In this document: piece after piece, positions 56,484-64,000 of the stretch | How the letters are laid out: each line of letters starts with the position of its first letter | How positions within the stretch are numbered: the stretch's first letter is position 1 | Source: a bacterium | Lineage (GTDB): Bacteria; Zhuqueibacterota; QNDG01; JAFGCO01 | NCBI GenBank assembly: GCA_016932575.1 | Contig: JAFGCO010000063.1 | Location: forward strand, 1-64,000 | DNA: 64,000 nt | Direction: 5' to 3' | Translations under genes and position numbers: made by a program | The notes under the pieces: model-generated | What the model was told of the DNA's origin: nothing | The model's database searches: none | The model's input: only the letters and a program-made list of their open reading frames with translations

Positions 56484-58031
56484 ATGGAAATGCTATTAAC
56501 AACTGCAGAAATGCGGGAGATGGATCGGAAAACCATTGAGGAAGTTCATATTCCGGGACTCTTGCTGATGGAACATGCAGGAGCAGCTTTAGCTGAATGT
56601 GTTTTAGAGATTCTGGAAGAAACAGACGGACAACATGTGGGCGTTGTCTGCGGTAAAGGGAATAACGGGGGAGATGGGTTTGTAGCGGCAAGACTGCTTT
56701 TTACACAGGGATGGGCCGTATCAGTTTTTTTAGCTGGAAATCCGAAGGAGATCCGAGGAGACGCGTTGGTTAATTTTCAGGCACTGAAAGGTTTAGAGAT
56801 TGATATATTTCCGTTAGAATCAAAAAAAGATCTGTCAAAGCTGCACCATCTGGATTTGGTGATCGATGCATTACTGGGTACTGGAATCAGCGGTGAAGTT
56901 ACCGGCTTTATTGCGGAAATCATCGATACTTTGAACCAAATCGATGTGCCAGTCGTGTCTGTTGATGTACCGTCGGGTTTGCATTGTGATGACGGGCAAG
57001 TTTCAGGAGCATGTATTGAGGCAGATGCCACCGTTACTTTTGGGCATCTGAAACGGGGCCTGGTTGTTCCGCCGGGGCGCGATCTTGCAGGAATTGTTGA
57101 TGTTGCTGATATTGGGATTCCTTCCAGTGTTACTGATTCTGTTGATATTAAAACCTGGTTATTTGAATTGACTGATTGTTTGGAGAGTCTCCCCTCACGT
57201 CCAGCATCCGCACATAAAGGCAATTTTGGCAAAGCAGCGGTTTTGGCTGGTTCGAGAGGTTTGACCGGTGCTGCTGCGTTGGCCTCATTGGCTGCACTAA
57301 AAGCGGGTGGCGGTCTTGTGGTTCTTGGCTGCCCGGTTGGTGTCAATGCTATTCTGGAAAGCAAACTCACTGAAGTGATGACACGGCCGCTTCCAGAAAC
57401 CGAACAGGGCACTCTTTCATTGTCCGCAGAGGTTGAAGTTCAGCATTTACTGGATTGGTCGGATGTTCTGGCCATTGGTCCCGGTTTGTCGCAGGAAATG
57501 GAAACCCAGGCTTTGATACGCAAGACCATTGTCGATTTTAAAAGGCCAGCAGTGGTGGATGCGGATGGATTAAACGCAATTGCCGGACATACTGATCTGT
57601 TCAAGGATTGTCAGTCGCCATTGATTATTACACCGCATCCAGGTGAACTGGCCCGTCTCACGGATGTTCATATTTCTGATATTGTCAGTAATCCTATTGA
57701 AGTTGCCAGGAAATGGTCGGTGGAATGGCAATGTGTGCTTGTTCTGAAAGGTGCTCCGACTGTAATAGGTCTTCCGGACGAACACGTGTATGTCAACAAT
57801 TCCGGAAATTCTGGGATGGCGACGGCAGGTTCGGGAGATGTGCTGACAGGCCTGATAGCCGGTTTGCTGGCACAGGGGTGTTCCGTTCGTGAGGCCAGTC
57901 TTTGCGGTGTATATTTACATGGACTGGCCGGAGATTTAGCAGCCGAGCATATTACAGGTCGAGCAATGGTTGCCGGAGATATCATTGCTGAAATCGGTGC
58001 GGCTTTTAAAAAGATCGAGGCCTGTGTATGA
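56484..58031 (+). CDS. nnr: Bifunctional NAD(P)HX repair enzyme (epimerase plus ADP-dependent dehydratase)
   Basis: AGGAG lies 7 bases before the ATG. The 515-residue protein fuses the NnrE epimerase (residues ~1-215, with VVCGKGNNGGDGFVAARLL and VDVPSGLHCDDG) and the NnrD dehydratase (~230-510, with DADGLNAIAG, ITPHPGELARL and GMATAGSGDVLTGLIAGLLAQG). Together they return hydrated NADH and NADPH to the usable form, using ADP as phosphate donor for water removal. The size equals that of E. coli YjeF. Its stop overlaps the next start in ATGA. Confidence 0.93.
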   Translation: MEMLLTTAEMREMDRKTIEEVHIPGLLLMEHAGAALAECVLEILEETDGQHVGVVCGKGNNGGDGFVAARLLFTQGWAVSVFLAGNPKEIRGDALVNFQALKGLEIDIFPLESKKDLSKLHHLDLVIDALLGTGISGEVTGFIAEIIDTLNQIDVPVVSVDVPSGLHCDDGQVSGACIEADATVTFGHLKRGLVVPPGRDLAGIVDVADIGIPSSVTDSVDIKTWLFELTDCLESLPSRPASAHKGNFGKAAVLAGSRGLTGAAALASLAALKAGGGLVVLGCPVGVNAILESKLTEVMTRPLPETEQGTLSLSAEVEVQHLLDWSDVLAIGPGLSQEMETQALIRKTIVDFKRPAVVDADGLNAIAGHTDLFKDCQSPLIITPHPGELARLTDVHISDIVSNPIEVARKWSVEWQCVLVLKGAPTVIGLPDEHVYVNNSGNSGMATAGSGDVLTGLIAGLLAQGCSVREASLCGVYLHGLAGDLAAEHITGRAMVAGDIIAEIGAAFKKIEACV

Positions 58032-58405
58032 AGCATTCCTTGGTTAGGATCTATGGACCAGCAGCCATGTATATGATCCTGATTTTTATTTTGTCTTCAA
58101 TACCTTCGGTGAAACCACCCGATCTGGGAATTAATGCTGAAGATAAAATTGCGCACGTGCTGGAATATGCAGTGCTGGGCACTTTGCTTGCCCGGACTGC
58201 TCATTTCAAATACCCTTTTTCTTTCCGGCTTTTTTTAATGATATTTTTCATTGGTGCGCTGTATGGAATCAGCGATGAAATCCATCAGGCGTTTGTTCCT
58301 AACCGGTTTTCTTCTCCATGGGATGCACTGGCTGACGCGGTGGGAGTATTCGTGGGGCAAGCGATATACTGGAAATGGAAAATGCGCCGTTCCAGTATGC
58401 AATAA
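58028..58405 (+). CDS. VanZ-like membrane protein
   Basis: The 125-residue product has four hydrophobic helices. It shows the VanZ/phosphotransbutyrylase-like pattern: an early FILSSIPSV, DKIAHVLEYAVLGTLL in the second segment, then DEIHQAFVPNRFSSPWDALADAVGV. VanZ proteins are small inner-membrane proteins, some of which affect glycopeptide resistance; most have unknown roles. It is translationally coupled to the NAD(P)HX repair gene (ATGA overlap). Confidence 0.85.
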   Translation: MKHSLVRIYGPAAMYMILIFILSSIPSVKPPDLGINAEDKIAHVLEYAVLGTLLARTAHFKYPFSFRLFLMIFFIGALYGISDEIHQAFVPNRFSSPWDALADAVGVFVGQAIYWKWKMRRSSMQ

Positions 58406-58524
58406 TATATTTTCTTATTGACTTTTTTACTGCTTTTATTAATTTAATAAGTGCATTTTTGGATACGGTTATTCCAGGGATTATTTATGAAATTCGAATT
58501 ATCTTACCAGTCAGGAGGAGAGTT

Positions 58525-59739
58525 ATGACAACACTTCATTTTAATTTCAAAGATATGTTTCGTTCGGTGAGACTGGCTTTCAGTCTGCAAAGGATCTGGA
58601 TTCAATTTGTCGGACTATTGGGAGCTTATATCGGTTATTTCATTTTAACTTATCTGGCTTTCCTGATTTCTGGAGAGGGGATAGTTGGTGTATGGCACCG
58701 GTATGGTTTGCTGCCTGTAATTCCAGGGACATATGTACCTGTTCAGGGAATTATTGTCTATGGCCTGGCTGTTTTTGTCCTTGTATATGGTTATATGATT
58801 ACGGCTACTGGAGTCGCCAGAGCTGTTTATATGAACCTGAAGGGAAATACATTTTATACCTGGAAAGAGGCATTGGCCTTTGCTTTTAAAAAGAAATTGT
58901 CCATTTTGGGAACCCCTTTTTCCTTAGCTGTTATGATAATGTTATTTGTATTGGGAGGCGGTTTAATGGGGCTGATTGGGAAAATACCCTATGCCGGTGA
59001 ATTGTTTATGTCCGTATTTTCGATTTTCTGGATTTTAGCAACGCTGTTTTTGGTGTTCGTTGGCATTGCTTTGATTGTTTCACTGTTTCTAACACCGGCC
59101 ATTCTGGCCACAACGGACGATGACGCATTTGAAGGTATTTTTCAAAGTTTTTCGATTGCATTTACCCAGCCCTGGCGTCTGTTGATTTATCAAATTCTCA
59201 ATGTTGTCACATCTGTTTTTGGATTGATTACATTTACATTGCTGATTAAATATTCCTGGAAATTGTTGAATATTATTTTTACCTGGAGTATGGGGGATAA
59301 ATTTGTACGTGTCGCCACTGCAGCTTCCTATTACGTACAAAGCTTGACGTATCCCTTTGTTCTCTTTTATAAAGATGTTTTAGGAGATTACGGCAATATT
59401 TTCTTTTATACGCATCGTTTTACGAGTGAGGCTCTTGAAGCACTTCACTCATGGTCGGAGGGAACATCGGCGATTATTCTTGCAATTGTATTAATAATTC
59501 TGGGTGGATATGTCATGTCATTTCCCTTGGCTGTTTTCAATACGGGACATACACTTGGTTTTTTAGTGATTAAGAAATTCAAGGATGATGAAAATTTGCT
59601 GGAACGTAAAGACAGGGAGGAAGAAGATGATGAGGAGGACGAGGAAGTGAAATCCATTGAAGAAGAAAAACCGGCAGAAGAAGTAAAAAAGAAAACAGAA
59701 GCCAAGAAAAGCAAGGGCAAAAAGAAGAAGGAAGAATAG
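58525..59739 (+). CDS. Multi-pass membrane protein with charged KE-rich tail, function unknown
   Basis: The ATG at 58525 has AGGAGGAG five bases before it. A longer in-frame start at 58375 would overlap the VanZ gene and lacks this signal. The 404 residues contain about six membrane helices (roughly 25-50, 75-105, 130-160, 170-200, 225-260 and 315-345). A cytoplasmic-looking tail from ~345 alternates Glu and Lys clusters (EEEDDEEDEE, then KKKTEAKKSKGKKKKEE). I do not recognise the family. The tail is low complexity and may bind nucleic acid, protein or membrane. A strong terminator follows 50 bases after the stop. Confidence 0.75.
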   Translation: MTTLHFNFKDMFRSVRLAFSLQRIWIQFVGLLGAYIGYFILTYLAFLISGEGIVGVWHRYGLLPVIPGTYVPVQGIIVYGLAVFVLVYGYMITATGVARAVYMNLKGNTFYTWKEALAFAFKKKLSILGTPFSLAVMIMLFVLGGGLMGLIGKIPYAGELFMSVFSIFWILATLFLVFVGIALIVSLFLTPAILATTDDDAFEGIFQSFSIAFTQPWRLLIYQILNVVTSVFGLITFTLLIKYSWKLLNIIFTWSMGDKFVRVATAASYYVQSLTYPFVLFYKDVLGDYGNIFFYTHRFTSEALEALHSWSEGTSAIILAIVLIILGGYVMSFPLAVFNTGHTLGFLVIKKFKDDENLLERKDREEEDDEEDEEVKSIEEEKPAEEVKKKTEAKKSKGKKKKEE

Positions 59740-60257
59740 TCAATATTCAAAGAAAAATCATCATGAATATTGAGTGGTTTTTGATAAACGCCGGGCTGTC
59801 GCCCGGCGTTTATTGTTATGGATATAGTCTTTGCTTATCGATATTCGGACAGCATATTCAACCAGCTGTTTGGGGATCGATAATATCAGATTTTTTGATA
59901 TTTTTAATTACCCTGTTTCCGCGGATTGGGAGTGCCGAATCAATCAAATATTTGCAAAAAATCCGGGATCGAAAACCATCTGCCCAGGATTTAGTGCTTC
60001 AGATTGTACACATGGTTGCGGCGGCCATTTAATACATATGAAATTTGATTATTGTCACTTTCTCAGCGGGTGTGTTTTGTTATATAACTTACTTTTAATA
60101 TATGCCAATTGTCCGAAGAGCCATATACTGGGTGTAGGATTGACGTGCACAGCGATTTTTTTATGAAAAACCGGTTGATTTGAACGCCCTGGTTTGCTAA
60201 ATTGCAAATAGTTAATTTCGAAAATCTTTGATGTTTATCCAACCTGAAGATGAATTC
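59740..60257. other. Intergenic region with terminator and no supported gene
   Basis: After the terminator at 59786-59811, about 440 bases remain. Two overlapping open frames cross it (59763-60032 and 59831-60166), but neither has a ribosome binding site or a recognisable protein pattern, and one includes the terminator. I regard the stretch as noncoding, presumably containing the promoter of the lipoprotein gene at 60258. Confidence 0.5.
59786..59811 (+). terminator. Strong intrinsic terminator
   Basis: AAACGCCGGGC (59786-59796) pairs perfectly with GCCCGGCGTTT (59801-59811) around TGTC, giving an 11-bp stem. The T-run is short (TTTATT) but the stem is very stable. It ends the acpS to membrane-protein unit. 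Confidence 0.8.
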
Positions 60258-60851
60258 ATGCGCAACGGACTTGTCGTTTTCATATTGATGATTTTTTGCA
60301 TCACTGCCTGTGAGCATCCGTTTTCATCACGCAAGCCGGAATTTCCCAATACGAGTCAGTCTTTGTGGTTTCCTCCGCATACGCCTGAAGAAGTTCTTAC
60401 CAATTTGAATTATGCCATTCAGGAAAGAAATTCTGAAAATTATATGCGTTGCTTTTTAAATGAACCGGAATCACAGAGATCATTTCGATTTATTCCGGAT
60501 CCGGAAGGTGCCGCACTATATCCGCATCTTGTTCAATGGACATGGAACCAGGAAGAAACCATGATTCAGGAAACCTTTTCTCTTGTACCGGAAGATTCCA
60601 GTATATTACTTCAATTCACGGAGAATATTCGGGATGTCATTGCCGCTGACAGTGCTGCCCTTGTTCGTCAATACCACTGGGTGATCCATCATAACGATCC
60701 TTCACTGCCCAGAGAGCTGGAAGGGCAGGTGGAATTACGGATGGCTGAAAATGCTGTTGGGGAATGGGGTATCTATCAATGGATTGATAACAGTATTTCT
60801 GAAACGCCTTCATTCAGCATATGGAAAGCAGATTTGGGAGCGGCGCAATGA
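60258..60851 (+). CDS. Lipoprotein of unknown function
   Basis: The ATG at 60258 gives 197 residues with a lipoprotein signal peptide: a short basic start, a hydrophobic core, then ITAC, with the Cys at position 18 as the lipid-anchored residue. The region PEEVLTNLNYAIQERNSENYMRCF resembles the first helix of NTF2-like/SnoaL folds, and the remainder alternates strands as expected for such a domain. I do not recognise a named family. The stop overlaps the next gene (ATGA), so it is probably made with the deacetylase that follows and may work with it in the envelope. Confidence 0.75.
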   Translation: MRNGLVVFILMIFCITACEHPFSSRKPEFPNTSQSLWFPPHTPEEVLTNLNYAIQERNSENYMRCFLNEPESQRSFRFIPDPEGAALYPHLVQWTWNQEETMIQETFSLVPEDSSILLQFTENIRDVIAADSAALVRQYHWVIHHNDPSLPRELEGQVELRMAENAVGEWGIYQWIDNSISETPSFSIWKADLGAAQ

Positions 60852-61969
60852 AGTTATCCTCTCCTTCCGATCAATCGCAAATACGCCTGTTTTTTGAAAG
60901 CGTTTGGGCGCCTTTTTTGGCTGGTGGATTGATTATTCTGTTTTTAATTGCAGGCCGTATTATTATGGATGCCTGGATTGAAAAGTCTCATGAACCAACC
61001 CTCCAGGCAGGTCCACCTCTGAAAGAAATAAAGCAGCGGGTTAGCGATGTTCTTGTGGCACATGAAGTGCAGTGGAAAGAAATCTCAAATCCTGCCGGTT
61101 CATTGCAACACTGGGAGGTTAAGATCCCGGCCGATCTTCCAGAAAGTGATCTGTATGTTTCATTACAGGGGGGATTATTCGATATTGGGGCTGAAGTGAT
61201 TTATTCACATCATGATCCCAGATCCGGACAACTTCGATTAAATCTGGGATGGGCCGATTCCTGTCTGCTGGTTCTGCAGTTGGTTCCGGCAGCCTATAAG
61301 CGACGAGCAGGACATATTGCCATTTTAATAGATGATTTTGGCGATCGGTGTGATACATTTACAAAATCCTTTCTCGATTTGGATGCGGATATTACTATTT
61401 CTATTATTCCCGGACTGTCGCACAGCAGAGAGATGGCAAATCAAGCGTTTTTGCAGGGATGCGAATTTGTTATGCACCTGCCCATGGAACCCCTAAACGG
61501 CGATTATCCGGATTATGGATATACCCTGATCACAGAAATGTCTCAAAAACAGGTGGAAGAAATATTTGAAAAATCGATGAGAAATCTACCTCAAGCGGCA
61601 GGTGTGAATAATCATATGGGATCTAAAGTGACATCGGATCGTCGGATTATGGGGTATTTGATGAATGCCATTAAGCCGAAAAATCTTTATTTTTTAGACA
61701 GCCGTACGACGGCTGCCAGCGTAGCCTATGATGTGGCACTTTTCACAGGATTGCGATGTGCCAAGCGGGACGTGTTTTTAGATACAGATTCTGAAAAACA
61801 AGCTATCCGACGAAAGCTGATTGAGCTGGCTCAGAAAGCGGAAGATAAAGGAACTGGTATTGGTATAGGACATTGTTATCGTAATACACTGGAAGTACTT
61901 CGAGAAGAGATCCCTGAACTTCAGAAACAGGGATTTCAGTTTATTCATTTATCGCAGGCTGTAAGATAA
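60848..61969 (+). CDS. YibQ-type divergent polysaccharide deacetylase
   Basis: The start overlaps the lipoprotein stop (ATGA). The 373 residues include one N-terminal membrane anchor (~20-40) and a linker domain (~60-150). A C-terminal divergent polysaccharide deacetylase domain follows (~155-373): IAILIDDFGDRCD, ITISIIPGLSHSREMA, MHLPMEPL, VNNHMGSKVT and LYFLDSRTT. The Asp, His and Asp positions expected for metal binding are present. Members probably deacetylate an envelope glycan; no substrate is established for the family. Membrane-anchored, facing the periplasm. Confidence 0.87.
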   Translation: MKLSSPSDQSQIRLFFESVWAPFLAGGLIILFLIAGRIIMDAWIEKSHEPTLQAGPPLKEIKQRVSDVLVAHEVQWKEISNPAGSLQHWEVKIPADLPESDLYVSLQGGLFDIGAEVIYSHHDPRSGQLRLNLGWADSCLLVLQLVPAAYKRRAGHIAILIDDFGDRCDTFTKSFLDLDADITISIIPGLSHSREMANQAFLQGCEFVMHLPMEPLNGDYPDYGYTLITEMSQKQVEEIFEKSMRNLPQAAGVNNHMGSKVTSDRRIMGYLMNAIKPKNLYFLDSRTTAASVAYDVALFTGLRCAKRDVFLDTDSEKQAIRRKLIELAQKAEDKGTGIGIGHCYRNTLEVLREEIPELQKQGFQFIHLSQAVR

Positions 61970-61972
61970 ATC

Positions 61973-61993
61973 AAATATTAAATATCAAATATC
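61973..61993. repeat. Short heptamer-period tract (AAATATC-like)
   Basis: Three adjacent 7-base units (AAATATT, AAATATC, AAATATC) start directly after the deacetylase stop codon. A run of A-rich sequence (to about 62020) follows. It has the same period as the longer tracts at 11549 and 18436. Confidence 0.4.
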
Positions 61994-62094
61994 TAAAAGA
62001 AAAAAAATCAAAAATCAAGACAACTGCATTTGTATTTTTAATTTGTCATTTATGATATTTACATTTTGCTTTTTCATTTTTTATGGGAGGTGCT

Positions 62095-62805
62095 ATGGCG
62101 CGATTGGGCGTGAATCTTGAAGCGATTGCAATTCTCCGTGAGAATGGTGTCAGCGGTGCTGATCCGTTGATGACTGCGATGCTGGCTGAACTGGGCGGTG
62201 CAGATGGTATTGTATGTTCGTTGCGGGAGGATTTGCCTTATATTAAGGAAAGGGATTTACAATTATTAAAAGAATTGGTCAAAACACATCTGAATATTCA
62301 AACACCTGTGGATGAATCCCTGATTAACCAAGTTCTCTCGATACATCCGGATATGATTACTTTGGTTCCCGGAAACAAACCAGGCAGCACACCAGGTGGC
62401 GGACTGGATGTTCTGGGTCAGGGAAGCAAATTGGTAAAATTGATGCAGGAGCTTCGTGATCAAGACGTCGTGATCTGTATGCTGATAGAACCAAATATTC
62501 ATCAGATCAAAGCAGCCGCGAAAATCGGTGTGGATTATGTGGAATTACATCTGGGGCTTTATGCCAAAGCAGACGATTTAAATGAACGCAATGATCATCT
62601 TGAAAATATCAGCAGTGTGAGTCTGGCTGCCCAGAAACTGGGACTGGGTGTGGCAGCAGGTCAGTATGCGGATTATCAAAATGTGATGGCGATTTCTGCG
62701 ATTAACTCTATTGAGGAAATCAATGTAGGACGCGCTATTATAAGCAGAGCCCTAAGTATAGGGATGGAGTCAGCCGTCCGGGATATGGTGGCGCTGGTAC
62801 ATTGA
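62095..62805 (+). CDS. PdxJ-like TIM-barrel protein with altered active site
   Basis: GGGAGG precedes the ATG at 62095 by 4 bases; an ATG at 62083 overlaps that element. The 236-residue protein follows PdxJ (pyridoxine 5'-phosphate synthase) throughout: LGVNLEAIAILR, LREDLPYIKERD, GGLDVLGQ, IKAAAKIGVDYVELHLG, INSIEEINVGRAII. But the residues reported as catalytic in E. coli PdxJ differ. His45 aligns with Ser42, Glu72 with Gln69 and His193 with Gln190, and the NIDH of the first strand is NLEA. The Arg-Glu-Asp phosphate/substrate motif is kept. It is therefore unlikely to perform the standard ring-closing reaction. It may be a paralogue with another activity, or a regulatory pseudoenzyme. I withhold the symbol pdxJ for this reason. 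Confidence 0.75.
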   Translation: MARLGVNLEAIAILRENGVSGADPLMTAMLAELGGADGIVCSLREDLPYIKERDLQLLKELVKTHLNIQTPVDESLINQVLSIHPDMITLVPGNKPGSTPGGGLDVLGQGSKLVKLMQELRDQDVVICMLIEPNIHQIKAAAKIGVDYVELHLGLYAKADDLNERNDHLENISSVSLAAQKLGLGVAAGQYADYQNVMAISAINSIEEINVGRAIISRALSIGMESAVRDMVALVH

Positions 62806-62986
62806 TGGAAAAATGATGATACAGAAAAATGAAGGCGCAAATATAACAACAAATATTCATGAGATTTAAGACAATGATTTGACAGGCTCAGGATAAAACT
62901 TGACTCAAAATCATGACAGGTGATGGAAAGAAAGACCGTATAAAAAGTCAGTTCGGATGAATATTGGATGATGCATACAAATCCAT

Positions 62987-64000
62987 ATGAAAAAAAAATA
63001 CAACATTGGTATTATCGGTATGGGCATGATCGGGGATGTGCATCTGGAATGCATCCGGAAGGATGGCAGGGGAGAAGTGACCTGGATAGCAGCACGATCG
63101 GAAGAAACGCTCAATAAGAAATTGAATAAATATCGTGTGCCCCATGGCACTACGGACTATCATGATATGCTTAAAGATCCATCTGTCAGTGCGGTAATCA
63201 TTGCCAGCCCGCCGTTTACGCATCTGGAAATAACCAAATCTGCTTTAAAAGCCGGAAAACACATACTACTTGAAAAACCCATGGTTGTAAGTCCGGACGA
63301 ATTGGATACACTGCTAAAGCTCATTAAAAGATATCCAGATCTATTGGTATTGGAATGCTCTTGCAGGCATGCGCGACTGCAGCCCAAGTTTAAATATGTC
63401 CGAAAAATAATCAGAGACGGCGTACTGGGAGAAATTTATCATATCCATCATCAGCACTTAACAAGGTCCACATTTATCGAGTACAATCCGGCAGGGATCT
63501 GGGCACACCAGAAGGCGCTGGCCGGGGGCGGACCATTGATCGACTGGGGTGTCTATGATCTGTCTTTTCATCTGGGTATTCTGGATGATGTTCCGAATCC
63601 AGTCACGGTTGAATCTTTTACCCGGAATGATTTAAAAGAATACGACCTTTGTGATTTTAAATCTGATATTGAGGAACACGGTGCGGCTTTTATGACCTTT
63701 GATACTGGACTTACCTACTATTATGAACGGGGTGCGGGTGTGCATTTTGAAGCGCCCAACCAAACGAGGATTCATGGAAGCCGAGGAGGGCTGCAATTCT
63801 CCTTTTGTACCTGGGATGCTCCTGAAGTTACGCTGTTTTATTTGGATGCTTCCGGAAATGAAGCAAAAACAGTTATTATTCCGGAAGGCTTAGCTGATCA
63901 CGATGATAATCTGGCTTTAACCTCACATTTTCTGGATTTTCTAGAAGGCAGAGTGAAACCTCAGATGACTGTATCCTTGGCAGCCAAGTATCTGCGGATT
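62987..64000 (+). CDS. Gfo/Idh/MocA-family oxidoreductase, 3' truncated
   Basis: The frame from 62987 is open for 338 codons to the window edge without a stop. The N terminus has the NAD(P)-binding GIIGMGMIGDVH, then IIASPPFTHLEITKSALKAGKH and the family's EKP motif (LLEKPMVVSP). The C-terminal domain contains GGGPLIDWGVYDLSF. The His commonly found in that last motif (GVH) is Tyr190 here, which may alter catalysis. These enzymes oxidise or reduce sugar-derived or inositol-like substrates. No signal peptide is present. The gene is separated by 181 bases from the PdxJ-like gene. Confidence 0.87.
   Translation, partial: MKKKYNIGIIGMGMIGDVHLECIRKDGRGEVTWIAARSEETLNKKLNKYRVPHGTTDYHDMLKDPSVSAVIIASPPFTHLEITKSALKAGKHILLEKPMVVSPDELDTLLKLIKRYPDLLVLECSCRHARLQPKFKYVRKIIRDGVLGEIYHIHHQHLTRSTFIEYNPAGIWAHQKALAGGGPLIDWGVYDLSFHLGILDDVPNPVTVESFTRNDLKEYDLCDFKSDIEEHGAAFMTFDTGLTYYYERGAGVHFEAPNQTRIHGSRGGLQFSFCTWDAPEVTLFYLDASGNEAKTVIIPEGLADHDDNLALTSHFLDFLEGRVKPQMTVSLAAKYLRI

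Noticed and set aside
59763..60166. Two overlapping open frames after the KE-tailed membrane protein
   Set aside because: No ribosome binding site, no recognisable protein pattern, and one reads through the strong terminator at 59786-59811.
1..64000. tRNA, rRNA and known riboswitches
   Set aside because: I scanned the spacers by eye for T-loop-like motifs and conserved riboswitch cores and found none convincing; a covariance-model search would settle it.

Overview
The window reads as chromosomal DNA of an FCB-superphylum (Bacteroidetes/Chlorobi/Fibrobacteres-type) bacterium. Three large secreted proteins at the left end finish in the FlgD-like/type IX secretion sorting domain with the signature YPNPFNP. 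There is also a TonB-dependent receptor, a fused ResB-CcsA cytochrome c assembly protein and many outer-surface repeat proteins. The AT-leaning composition, dispersed palindromes and heptamer-repeat spacers would fit an uncultivated lineage such as KSB1 or Calditrichota. That placement is an impression, not a result. I see no rRNA, tRNA, CRISPR array, transposase or phage gene.

Bases 1-9.9 kb: three T9SS-type secreted proteins, namely the 3' part of a papain-family protease, a propeller/FG-GAP/UnbV protein and an Ig-like/cohesin-like/dockerin-like protein, closed by a strong terminator. Bases 10.1-25.2 kb: a small asparaginase-domain protein, then a DUF4384 protein and four exported WD40-propeller proteins. 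Three of the four end in a caspase-like (C14) domain and the fourth has lost it. The spacers carry dispersed palindromes. A GH5 cellulase-like gene lies on the minus strand (25.5-26.4 kb), followed by yciO.

Bases 27.7-36.5 kb are the most intriguing part. A sigma-54 activator with a degenerate receiver is followed by a well-formed -24/-12 promoter. Next come two small genes (one too short for ordinary gene callers), two tandem Ddl-like ATP-grasp ligases, a GNAT acetyltransferase, a lysine 2,3-aminomutase that keeps both lysine-recognition aspartates, a GNAT-histone-deacetylase fusion and a third ATP-grasp enzyme. I read this as a possible sigma-54-controlled pathway that makes beta-lysine, ligates it and reversibly acetylates it. 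I know of no described system with this composition.

Bases 36.6-47.9 kb: a LapA-like protein, a Ca2+/Na+ antiporter, then a compact nonribosomal peptide operon: Sfp/EntD-type phosphopantetheinyl transferase, a C-A-T-E module and a C-A-T-reductase module. This predicts an N-acylated dipeptide (D- then L-residue) released as an aldehyde. Bases 48.0-55.8 kb: TonB receptor, YfiR-like protein, HisKA_2 histidine kinase, convergent CcsBA and an ECF sigma factor. Bases 56.0-64.0 kb: acpS, fused NAD(P)HX repair enzyme, VanZ-like protein, a membrane protein, a lipoprotein, a YibQ-type polysaccharide deacetylase, a PdxJ homologue lacking the usual catalytic residues, and a Gfo/Idh/MocA oxidoreductase running off the right edge.
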